Shown in pieces: positions 1 to 6,908 of a stretch of 64,000 nucleotides of DNA. A program made the translations under genes and the position numbers. Under the pieces are notes generated by a model, which was given only the letters and a program-made list of their open reading frames with translations, was not told the origin of the DNA and made no database searches. The stretch's first letter is position 1. Every line of letters begins with the position of its first letter. Origin of the DNA: Amphritea atlantica (GTDB taxonomy: Bacteria; Pseudomonadota; Gammaproteobacteria; Pseudomonadales; Balneatricaceae); contig NZ_FOGB01000004.1 of assembly GCF_900111095.1 (NCBI RefSeq), forward strand, positions 121,867 through 185,866, given 5' to 3'.

Positions 1-335
1 CTGAAATGTTCACTGCCGAGCAGGCAGCTTAGAAATATCGCCGCGAGCACTGCTTCGGCAATCAAACGTTCACTGCCGAGCAGGCAGCTTAGAAAGCAGG
101 AACGGAGAGTTCTATCCATGAGAATTCGTTCACTGCCGAGCAGGCAGCTTAGAAAAGAACCATAACCTACAACGGCATGCTTCATTCGTTCACTGCCGAG
201 CAGGCAGCTTAGAAAAAGGCCACAACTCACGTATTCTGTCGATGGTGGTTCACTGCCGAGCAGGCAGCTTAGAAAATTTCATGCCGGGGCGGTTTTATCG
301 CCTGCGAGTTCACTGCCGAGCAGGCAGCTTAGAGA
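1..335 (+). CRISPR. Subtype I-F CRISPR array, leader-distal end
   Basis: Six copies of a 28-bp repeat start at 8, 68, 128, 188, 248 and 308, giving an exact 60-bp period with 32-bp spacers. Each repeat begins GTTCACTGCC and ends GGCAGCTTAGAAA, with the CTGCC/GGCAG hairpin typical of Cas6f (Csy4) substrates. The last repeat (308-335) ends AGAGA instead of AGAAA. A degenerate terminal repeat normally marks the end away from the leader, so the leader and first spacers probably lie left of the window and the array is read on the + strand. Bases 1-7 are the tail of a further spacer. The five complete spacers differ from one another. No cas gene lies in the window, so activity cannot be judged. Confidence 0.96.
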
Positions 336-570
336 ATGCTTATCGCCACTGCAAGCGGCTCCTACACTATGTGCTTTTCTCTGTGCTCTCTGTGTCCTCG
401 GTGGTAAATACGCTTTTGAGTGGTGGTGTTTTTGTGCGAGGTGCGCCTCGCGCCGATTGCAGCTAAAAGTAATCGCGACGGGGTACCCAGAGGGCATGCT
501 AACGTCGCTCCCACAGGTAACGACTGAGCATCGCGACGAGGTAACCAGAGGGTTGAGTTTGATCAGTGTT
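327..570 (+). repeat. Array-flanking direct repeat, copy A
   Basis: This stretch starts in the last bases of the terminal CRISPR repeat and is repeated imperfectly at 635-846. Shared blocks include TTAGAGAATGCTTATCGCC, a CTGTGCTCTCTGTG-type block and GAGGTGCGCCTCGCGCCGAT. Copy A carries about 34 bp (around 475-508) missing from copy B. Short frames here are not convincing genes; one near 242-466 merely translates CRISPR repeats. Confidence 0.8.
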
Positions 571-611
571 TTCTGCCGAACACGACTCCAGGGATGGAGG
601 AGGTAGAACGA

Positions 612-648
612 AGCAGGCAGCTCGAGTCGAGGCCGCTTAGAGAATGCT
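612..648 (+). repeat. Decayed CRISPR-repeat remnant
   Basis: AGCAGGCAGCT (612-622) and TTAGAGAATGCT (637-648) match consecutive parts of the terminal CRISPR repeat and its flank at 319-342. They are split here by a 14-bp insertion (623-636). The remnant suggests that the array end was duplicated together with its flank and then decayed. Confidence 0.6.
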
Positions 649-846
649 TATCGCCACTGAAAGCGGCTCCTACACATGTGCTTTTCTCTGTGCTCTCTGT
701 GGCCTCGGTGGTAAATATGCTTTTGAGTGGTGATGTTTTTGTGGGAGGTGCGCCTCGCGCCGATTGCAGCTCAAAGTAATCACTCCCACAGGTACGACTG
801 AGCATCGCGACGAGCTACCCAGAGGGCTGAGTGTGATCAGTGTCTT
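635..846 (+). repeat. Array-flanking direct repeat, copy B
   Basis: Second copy of the 327-570 segment, about nine bases in ten identical by eye, ending near GATCAGTGTCTTAGA. The rest of the gap to 997 shows no gene. A hairpin (975-983 with 1000-1008, TAAAACCTC/GAGGTTTTA) precedes the next gene. Confidence 0.8.
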
Positions 847-974
847 AGACCGCTACCATGTCAAGGTAGGGGAATAGAAGCGGCTTTCAGAAGGTATGCT
901 GGTGTACTCAAAATGGCGTCATGAAACGAACTAATGTGTTGGAAGCAGTATAAACTTAGTTCTCAATCTAAACG

Positions 975-1008
975 TAAAACCTCTGTTCCTGGGGAGCGTG
1001 AGGTTTTA
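975..1008 (+). promoter_or_regulatory. Leader hairpin before the diguanylate cyclase gene
   Basis: TAAAACCTC (975-983) pairs perfectly with GAGGTTTTA (1000-1008) around a 16-nt loop that contains GGGGAG. The hairpin overlaps the GTG at 998, so it could hide the translation start or act as a weak terminator of upstream transcription. There is no T-run after it. Confidence 0.4.
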
Positions 1009-2971
1009 TCTGATAGACTTCAACTGTTGCACTGTCTCGCTGGACCGCACTTTCAGGCCGCTGATTATTATCATGGAAACTCCGGGTTTTAGTATTAACA
1101 GCCATCGTCAGATGGATCATCAATGTTGGGCGGACCATAGTTGTGGGTTTGCAGCGCGTCTTGTTGTGTTGCTGTTAGTGCTGTTGATCAGTACCTTTTG
1201 TCAGGCTCAGCCGCTGATTCATCTGTCATCCAGCATGGCGGATGTCAGCACCGGGATGAGCGTTCGCTATCTGGAAGATGCCGACCATGCTTATACGCTG
1301 GAACAGGTGCGCCGCGAGCCGCAGGCTTCTCGTTTTGCGCCGCTGCCGGATGGTAAGAGTAACTTTGGTGTCAGTGGCTCCGGTTTCTGGTTGCGTATTG
1401 ATCTGAAAAACAGTGGTGACGAGCCTCTGGTATCGCTGCTGGAAGTCGTTCACCCCCACTGGGATCATGTGACTTTCTATACTGATGGTGGCGCAGTTCA
1501 GAGCGGTGGTGATCACCTTCCAATCGCTAATCGTGCCGTTGCTGCAGAGAGCAACCTTTACCCTGTAACGACACCATCCGGGGGCGTGCAGAGGGTATGG
1601 GTGCATCTCTCATATAATCAGCCGGGGCTGGCTGAGACCAAGTTGTCCCTGTGGACGCCTGATGAGTTCGCCCAGCATTATGCCAAGCGTTATTTTCTTA
1701 TCGGGTCTTTCATCGGTATGGGCGTTCTGGTGGTGTTTTATAATCTGCTTATCGGTTACTCCACCAGAATGCCCGAGTATATCTGGTATACCCTGTATAT
1801 TATGGCGGCGATGATGGCTCTGCTGGCCAATACCGGCCTGGGTTATCGTTACCTATGGCAGGGAAGTACAGAGTTTGTTGATTTAGCGCCGATCCTTTTT
1901 TCATTGCTGACGCTGGTGTTGGCAACCCAGTTTACCCGCAGTTTCCTGAATACCCGAGGGTCACAGAATATTGACCGGCTGCTGCAATCCCTGTTTGTTT
2001 TCGCTGCACTGGCGATGCTCTGCTATCTGTTTGGTGAGCGCGGATATGCGTTAAAACTTACGCTGCTGTATGCGCTGGCGACGGTACTGTTTCCACTGAT
2101 CGGTATCTGGCGATATAAAAAGGGCAGGAGCGATGCCCGGTTTTATGTGCTTGGCTGGAGTGTCTGGAGTCTGGCAATGCTTATCGCGGTGACGCGCAAT
2201 GTTGGCCTTATCCCCGCTGATTTTGTCACCAACTTTTCACCACCACTGGGTTTCTGTATCGAGGGTGTGCTGCTTTCCCTGGCACTGGCAGACCGGATTA
2301 ATTATCTGAAACAGCAAAAAGAGGCGGCTGAATTGCTGCATATTACTCATCTGCAGCAGGAGCAGGAAGAGCTTGAACGGCTGGTGTCAGAACGTACCGC
2401 TGCACTGGAACAGGCGATGAAGCAGGCTGAGTTGCTGGCGCAAACCGATTCACTGACCGGGGTTCTGAACCGCAGAGCCTTCTATGAGCTGGGTGAGAAA
2501 GAGCTTGAGAGAGCCCGACGTTATCAAACACCCCTGGCGGTGGTGATGATCGATCTGGATATGTTTAAGCAGATCAATGATAACCACGGCCATGCGACGG
2601 GGGACAGGGTGCTGATTGCGGCCATCAATTTATTGCAGACGCTGACGCGTTCCGCTGACCTGTTTGGGCGCATCGGTGGTGAGGAGTTTGCACTGCTGAT
2701 GCCGCAGACCCATCTGCATGAGGCTGCAGAATTGGCTGAACGGTTGCGGGCGGCACTCGAGGGGCTGGAAGTCTGTGTTGCTGCGTTGACGGTCAGGGTA
2801 ACGGCCAGCTTTGGTGTGGCAGCTATTGATGTGTCAAATGAATCACTGGCTGAAGCGATGGGACGGTCCGATGAGGCGTTGTACCGGGCCAAAGCCCATG
2901 GTCGTAACTGTGTTGAACTAGCGTCTGCTGCAACGATAAAAAACGCTGCACTTTCACAGACCCGAACATAA
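998..2971 (+). CDS. 7TMR-DISM membrane diguanylate cyclase (GGDEF)
   Basis: Makes cyclic di-GMP from two GTP in response to a periplasmic or membrane signal. Order from the translation: a signal-peptide-like segment (about residues 49-71, ending CQAQ), a periplasmic DISMED2-type beta domain (about 75-210), a seven-helix 7TMR-DISM membrane block (about 225-430), a short coiled coil rich in Glu/Gln (about 435-480) and a GGDEF domain to about 640. The active-site GGEEF is at 560-564. RSAD at 551-554, exactly five residues before it, is the RxxD inhibitory site, so the enzyme is probably active and product-inhibited. The start is uncertain: the GTG at 998 has its purine block too close, and ATGs at 1073 or 1112 would place the signal peptide nearer the N-terminus. 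The last dozen codons lie in a sequence repeated downstream at 3272-3315. Confidence 0.88.
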   Translation: MRFYLIDFNCCTVSLDRTFRPLIIIMETPGFSINSHRQMDHQCWADHSCGFAARLVVLLLVLLISTFCQAQPLIHLSSSMADVSTGMSVRYLEDADHAYTLEQVRREPQASRFAPLPDGKSNFGVSGSGFWLRIDLKNSGDEPLVSLLEVVHPHWDHVTFYTDGGAVQSGGDHLPIANRAVAAESNLYPVTTPSGGVQRVWVHLSYNQPGLAETKLSLWTPDEFAQHYAKRYFLIGSFIGMGVLVVFYNLLIGYSTRMPEYIWYTLYIMAAMMALLANTGLGYRYLWQGSTEFVDLAPILFSLLTLVLATQFTRSFLNTRGSQNIDRLLQSLFVFAALAMLCYLFGERGYALKLTLLYALATVLFPLIGIWRYKKGRSDARFYVLGWSVWSLAMLIAVTRNVGLIPADFVTNFSPPLGFCIEGVLLSLALADRINYLKQQKEAAELLHITHLQQEQEELERLVSERTAALEQAMKQAELLAQTDSLTGVLNRRAFYELGEKELERARRYQTPLAVVMIDLDMFKQINDNHGHATGDRVLIAAINLLQTLTRSADLFGRIGGEEFALLMPQTHLHEAAELAERLRAALEGLEVCVAALTVRVTASFGVAAIDVSNESLAEAMGRSDEALYRAKAHGRNCVELASAATIKNAALSQTRT

Positions 2972-3056
2972 AACAGATTAACCACCCAGAGCACAGAGAA
3001 TACCAAATAACGGGCACTTCTCCGTGTCCTCTGTGCTCTCTGTGGTAAAGCCTTAT
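2933..3056 (+). repeat. Intergenic repeat with internal inverted arms, copy 1
   Basis: Begins inside the end of the preceding gene and recurs at 3272-3383. Shared blocks include GCACTTTCACAGACCCGAAC and CCTCTGTGCTCTCTGTGGTAA. ACCACCCAGAGCACAGAGAA and the later TTCTCCGTGTCCTCTGTGCT... arm are inverted to one another, so the unit can fold into a long hairpin. The CTGTGCTCTCTGTG core also appears near 370-385 and 688-702. Confidence 0.75.
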
Positions 3057-3132
3057 GCTATGTCTTTTCAGAGAGAAACATCCAGATATATGTGTACAGA
3101 TCTATAGCATCCCGACATTAAGTTCGTAACCT

Positions 3133-3156
3133 GTAGCAGCTGCATCCTGCAGCGAT
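3133..3156 (+). repeat. Short palindromic intergenic repeat
   Basis: GTAGCAGCTGCATCCTGCAG followed by CGAT; the same unit with one change is at 3254-3277. Each holds the self-complementary CTGCATCCTGCAG core, like REP-type elements. A third repeated block, CCAGAGGGCATGCTAA (3176-3191), also occurs at 487-502. Confidence 0.6.
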
Positions 3157-3253
3157 CCGCTCTATGCCCGTACACCCAGAGGGCATGCTAAAGCGGCTCC
3201 CACAACAGTTGGCAGATCATCGATCATTGCAAAGTGGAGTTATCGCTTTAATC

Positions 3254-3277
3254 GTAGGAGCTGCATCCTGCAGCGAT
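3254..3277 (+). repeat. Short palindromic intergenic repeat, second copy
   Basis: GTAGGAGCTGCATCCTGCAG followed by CGAT, 23 of 24 bases identical to the copy at 3133-3156. The whole gap 2972-3419 is made of such repeats; no gene was seen in it. Confidence 0.6.
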
Positions 3278-3383
3278 AAAAACCGCAGCACTTTCACAGA
3301 CCCGAACATAAATCAGATTAACCACCGAGAAAACCAAATGACGGGCTCTTCTCAGTGTCCTCTGTGCTCTCTGTGGTAACGCC
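3272..3383 (+). repeat. Intergenic repeat, copy 2
   Basis: Imperfect copy of 2933-3056, including the bases that in copy 1 encode the last residues of the GGDEF protein. The left hairpin arm is shortened here (ACCACCGAGAAAACC). Confidence 0.75.
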
Positions 3384-3419
3384 TAGTATTGTGTATTTAA
3401 TCGCTTGAACCTGGAAGAG

Positions 3420-4448
3420 CTAAGGCGTGCGCCCTTTATTCAGTTTTTTCCCCAGTAGCAGCAACAGTGACGAGACCAGTTTTTCCCGGTAGCCCGCTTT
3501 TGATTCATCGGTGGGGATCGGTCGGCACAGGGCGGCGCACTGAATACCGATACGTGAGGTGGCGATACAGGCGCCGGCACCCTGCAGTGCCTTGGCGCCG
3601 ATATTGAGGGCAGGGAAGTTGGACAGGTCGAGCATATCCAACCCGGTTTGGGACAGGCCGGAATAGGCGGTGCTTCTGCCAACCCGGTAGAGCACTCGCA
3701 TGCGATTACCCACGTTTGGCCGGATGCCATAGGTGTCTGAGATCTCTTTGATCATGATGCTGGTGCGCCACAGGGTGAGCAGAGCATCCAGCGAGGGCAT
3801 CGGGCTGGCGGCCACGGCTAAGCCGGTTTGCACACTGTGCTTGCGGATAATGTTTTCGACCCGCTTATCCAGAGGTTCGATAAAGAGTGTCTCCAGGTGT
3901 CGCAGCCGTTCGGCATCATCGAGATAATCCGGCATTAAACTGAGCGCCTTATCGAGCTGTTTTTCCTGTGGCGTATCGGTGTAGAAGCTCACCAGACTGT
4001 CGACAAACGGGGTGATCTTCTGACTGTTCTGCTGTTGCTGTAACGCCCGCGCTCTCTTTTGAAACTCCGCTATCTTGTCGATATCGTTGCTACCCCGGGC
4101 CCATTTGAACAAACCAATCCCCGATATCAGGATCAGCACTGCCAACACGGCTGATACGGCGACACCAAAGGCCCAGTGAAGCGCAGATGCGTTGTTGATC
4201 ATCGAGATCAGGTCGTTAATCAGCGTCAGGCCGAATACACCACCCAAACCGATGGTGATCAGTTTCATCGTTCTGGAAAAGAGCGGCTGAGGGTGACTAT
4301 TCCAGCTGACCGGGCCGGTGTTGCTGGGTGGGTATTCAATCTGTTCAGACTCAATCGAGTCGGGAATCATGCCCTCCAGATCGGTTTCCGATATTTTGAA
4401 GGTGCGCGGGATGCGGGTATCGCCATCCTGTTGAGATTTTATCGACAT
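3420..4448 (-). CDS. ycjF: YcjF/TIGR01620-like inner-membrane protein
   Basis: A 342-residue protein paired with a YcjX-type nucleotide-binding protein. Two hydrophobic helices are visible: about residues 63-83 (LITIGLGGVFGLTLINDLIS) and 93-118. The N-terminus is soluble. The C-terminal half matches the DUF697 type, with conserved small residues (KALQGAGACIATSRIGIQCAALCRPIP) and a basic tail ending LGKKLNKGRTP. Its first codons overlap the end of ycjX by 10 bp (4439-4448), so translation is probably coupled. In enterobacteria ycjX-ycjF belong to the phage-shock/envelope-stress regulon, but the molecular role is unknown. The assignment rests on domain style and the partner gene. Confidence 0.82.
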   Translation of the reverse strand: MSIKSQQDGDTRIPRTFKISETDLEGMIPDSIESEQIEYPPSNTGPVSWNSHPQPLFSRTMKLITIGLGGVFGLTLINDLISMINNASALHWAFGVAVSAVLAVLILISGIGLFKWARGSNDIDKIAEFQKRARALQQQQNSQKITPFVDSLVSFYTDTPQEKQLDKALSLMPDYLDDAERLRHLETLFIEPLDKRVENIIRKHSVQTGLAVAASPMPSLDALLTLWRTSIMIKEISDTYGIRPNVGNRMRVLYRVGRSTAYSGLSQTGLDMLDLSNFPALNIGAKALQGAGACIATSRIGIQCAALCRPIPTDESKAGYREKLVSSLLLLLGKKLNKGRTP

Positions 4449-5860
4449 ATATCACCCATTAAATTGTGCAGCACCTCATCCATACGGATGTGGGGTATCG
4501 CCTGGTCCTGATGGGCACGAATACCTTTCGGTGGCTTCAGTTCTGGTAGTTTCCAGTCTATGAACGCAGCAAACTCTGCTTCAGAGGGGATGTGATCAGG
4601 AATCCGGGGGTTAACAAAACCAATGGCTTCACCTTCAGTCGAGATCCCTTTGAGGATCTCCTCATTTCCCTGTGTCTGTGCATGGGAAGAGCGCACCGAA
4701 GCCACCGCTTCCACCCGCAGGTCAGCCTGTGCCCCCTGAATTCGTTCGAGGGACTTTCGCACAATACAGCTGAGCAGGTGGCGGACATTATCGTGATCCT
4801 GCGACACAACCTGATCTACCTTGGTGGCGGCATAGAGCACTTTTTCGATCCGCGAACGGAACAGTCCGCCGTTGTATTCGAAGCTTTCACCAATCGCTTC
4901 CAGCGCATGCATCATCTCGTGGAGATAGGGTTCGCCACCGTGCAGCACATTGAGGACATCGACCAACACCACCTGACGGTCGATTGGTTCGATAAACTCT
5001 TTGAAAAAGGGCTTTACGATATCCGACTTGTAACGCTCGAATATCGCTTCTAACTGCTTAAAGTTGCTGTTTTTACCGGCACTCTGCAACTGCGCTTCAC
5101 TATAACCGGCACAGGCGATCAGGGGCACGAAATGCAGTGCAGGATGACCGGCCTGGGTGCCGGGTTCTATAAATCGTCCCGGTTGAATAATGGTCAGTGG
5201 CGGCGACTGTTTTTTGCAGGCGTGCAGGAAATCGATATAGATGGCGCGCTGAGTTTCGATGGTCGCCGGGTTATAGTCAGCAAACGGGTCAAGCTGTTTA
5301 AGCGACGCCTGTGGGTTATCACTAAAGCCACTTCGGGGCGCCCGCGACAGCTGCTTTTCGACCAGGACACACCAGTCGCGAAAGCTCATCTTCAGCAGTG
5401 GCAGGTCGACCAGCCACTCTCCCGGATAGTCTCTCAGTTCAATAAAAACACTTTTCGAGGTTTTTCTTCCAAACCAGCCCTGGTCTGCCAGTTTGATTTC
5501 CAGTAGCACGCCACTGATATCCCGGGTCGGCACCGGCCACTGGGGAGAACTTCCCGACAGACTGTCCACCGCCTGCTCATAATCAAAGCGGGGCAGATAG
5601 CGGTTTTCCAGCGGATGCTCTGTCACCTGGATAATCCTTTTTTTTAACCAGGGGGAGAAACCACCCAGCCGCGAGTTTTTCGCGCCATGCTGTTTAAGCT
5701 GGTTGATCAGGCTGGTGATAAAGGTTGATTTACCGCTGCGGCTCAGCCCGGTAATGCCGATACACACCCGATTCTGTATCGCCCGATTGATCAGGGTTTT
5801 CGCATCATCTGTCACATGGTGTAGCTTTTTTAAATAATCCGACTGTCCGTTGTTAGACAT
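4439..5860 (-). CDS. ycjX: YcjX-like P-loop NTPase (DUF463)
   Basis: A 473-residue stress-associated NTPase. The P-loop is GLSRSGKST at residues 38-46, preceded by RVCIGIT. Further family features are the ELRDYPGEWLVDLPLL segment (about 145-160), where the acidic DYPGEW is characteristic, and a TKVDQVV (about 345), a possible TKxD guanine-specificity motif. Length fits the family (about 460-490). It is the upstream member of a two-gene unit with the overlapping ycjF-like gene. A perfect 20-bp palindrome about 180 bp upstream is a candidate control site. The biochemical substrate is unknown. Confidence 0.88.
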   Translation of the reverse strand: MSNNGQSDYLKKLHHVTDDAKTLINRAIQNRVCIGITGLSRSGKSTFITSLINQLKQHGAKNSRLGGFSPWLKKRIIQVTEHPLENRYLPRFDYEQAVDSLSGSSPQWPVPTRDISGVLLEIKLADQGWFGRKTSKSVFIELRDYPGEWLVDLPLLKMSFRDWCVLVEKQLSRAPRSGFSDNPQASLKQLDPFADYNPATIETQRAIYIDFLHACKKQSPPLTIIQPGRFIEPGTQAGHPALHFVPLIACAGYSEAQLQSAGKNSNFKQLEAIFERYKSDIVKPFFKEFIEPIDRQVVLVDVLNVLHGGEPYLHEMMHALEAIGESFEYNGGLFRSRIEKVLYAATKVDQVVSQDHDNVRHLLSCIVRKSLERIQGAQADLRVEAVASVRSSHAQTQGNEEILKGISTEGEAIGFVNPRIPDHIPSEAEFAAFIDWKLPELKPPKGIRAHQDQAIPHIRMDEVLHNLMGDICR

Positions 5861-6164
5861 AGTGTTTCCAGGTTCTGCGTAAAAAATTGATCAACCGGTG
5901 TGGTTTTGCTGCAAAGAGCTGTATTCACCTATATGGCCGTGGTTAGCCCTCATTTCAAGGTCTGACCTGAAACAACGTCTTACTTGCAGCAACGCCTGAG
6001 GCTGGAGAGGTATTTGTAGCGCGCATCACTCGTTAGTCAAACAGATTACCGCGGTAATCTGCACAGTTACACCCGTGATATCAGGCACTACACAGCGATG
6101 ATACTGACGACCATCAGCGCTGAATCACTGGTGTGCCTGCAGACCTGGAGGTTGTCCGCTTTAC
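5861..6164. other. Intergenic stretch with one perfect palindrome
   Basis: No convincing gene. The only clear structure is the 20-bp palindrome at 6042-6061. The left part probably carries the ycjX promoter (minus strand); no strong -35/-10 pair was found. Confidence 0.5.
6042..6061. promoter_or_regulatory. Perfect 20-bp palindrome, candidate operator
   Basis: CAGATTACCGCGGTAATCTG is identical to its reverse complement. It lies 181 bp upstream of ycjX and 103 bp past the end of the SemiSWEET gene. Without a spacer or T-run it looks more like a dimeric regulator site than a terminator. The binding protein is unknown. Confidence 0.45.
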
Positions 6165-6467
6165 TCAGTCCTTTGATACGTTGCTGCTATTGCGGATATT
6201 GGCGGTGCGAAGTCGCTGGATGATGGTCAGCACTAATACCGACAGCGTCAGGATCAGGGTGACACTATTGGCAAGCAGTACCGGCATATCCTGGATAACA
6301 AAGCCGTAGATAACCCAGAGCAATACACCGAGAGTAAATATTGAGTACATGGCAACAGAGATACCGGCGGTATCTTTGCTTTTTAATATCTGCACCACCT
6401 GGGGCACGAAGGAAGCGGTTGTGCAACAGGCGGCTGAGATGCCGATGAATGAAGTTATATCCTGCAC
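6165..6467 (-). CDS. SemiSWEET-type sugar transporter
   Basis: A single three-helix PQ-loop/MtN3 repeat, which dimerises to make a sugar-permeable pore in the inner membrane. With the GTG start at 6467 the protein has 100 residues, the family size. Helix 1 contains the PQ motif (ASFVPQ, Pro22-Gln23), followed by the conserved KSKDTAGIS loop, helix 2 (MYSIFTLGVLLWVIYGF) and helix 3 (VLLANSVTLILTLSVLVLTI). The frame is open further upstream to an ATG at 6533, but that would overlap the VOC gene by about 50 bp. The GTG at 6467, 13 bp after that gene's stop and behind a GGGG block, gives the usual N-terminus. Probably cotranscribed with the VOC enzyme. Confidence 0.82.
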   Translation of the reverse strand: MQDITSFIGISAACCTTASFVPQVVQILKSKDTAGISVAMYSIFTLGVLLWVIYGFVIQDMPVLLANSVTLILTLSVLVLTIIQRLRTANIRNSSNVSKD

Positions 6468-6480
6468 GGTTGGCCCCAGG

Positions 6481-6903
6481 TCAGAGTATCTGGTTGAATT
6501 CCAGCTTTTCGCCATCCGGCCCGCGGATCGCAAAGTACTGGCAGCCGTTTTTCCAGAAATCCAGATGGATGGGGGCCGTTTCGATAATATCTTCTCCGGC
6601 GGTTTTCATCTCGTCAAAGGCTGCCTGAATGTCGGTGACGGAAAAGGCGATATGATCCACAGTGCCATCGCGTCTGTTTGCGATCTCTTCCAGCTGGCTT
6701 TGCGGCAGCTGATAGAGTTCGATGATGACCCCGGCTCTTTGCATCATAATCGCGGTGGTTTCGCCATCGCCTTCCGGGAAGGTTTTCTCCATGACAGCGG
6801 TAAAACCAAGGCGATGGTAGAAGGTGATAGAACGCTGGATATCGGTGACCGGAATGCCGATATGTTGCAGGCCGTTAAAATTGTTCTCAAGCAGTATTTT
6901 CAT
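6481..6903 (-). CDS. VOC-family (glyoxalase I-like) enzyme
   Basis: A 140-residue vicinal-oxygen-chelate protein with two beta-alpha-beta-beta-beta modules. Module 1 starts GLQHIGIPVTDIQRSITFYHRLGF and carries a first metal ligand His (about residue 14) and the IIELYQL Glu. Module 2 contains VDHIAFSVTDI (second His) and ends DGEKLEFNQIL with a likely Glu ligand. The four-ligand pattern H/E/H/E fits lactoylglutathione-lyase relatives. Whether it detoxifies methylglyoxal cannot be read from sequence, though a methylglyoxal synthase gene lies at 46514-46978. It sits 5 bp after pgi and before the SemiSWEET gene, so the three probably form one operon. Confidence 0.85.
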   Translation of the reverse strand: MKILLENNFNGLQHIGIPVTDIQRSITFYHRLGFTAVMEKTFPEGDGETTAIMMQRAGVIIELYQLPQSQLEEIANRRDGTVDHIAFSVTDIQAAFDEMKTAGEDIIETAPIHLDFWKNGCQYFAIRGPDGEKLEFNQIL

Positions 6904-6908
6904 CGTGG

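Noticed and set aside
242-466. Open frame across the last CRISPR repeats, giving repeated peptide blocks
   Set aside because: It translates CRISPR repeats and decayed flank; no start signal and no family.
3420-5860. Phage-shock (PspF/sigma54) control of the ycjX-ycjF pair
   Set aside because: Known in enterobacteria, but no GG-10-GC element was seen in 5861-6164.
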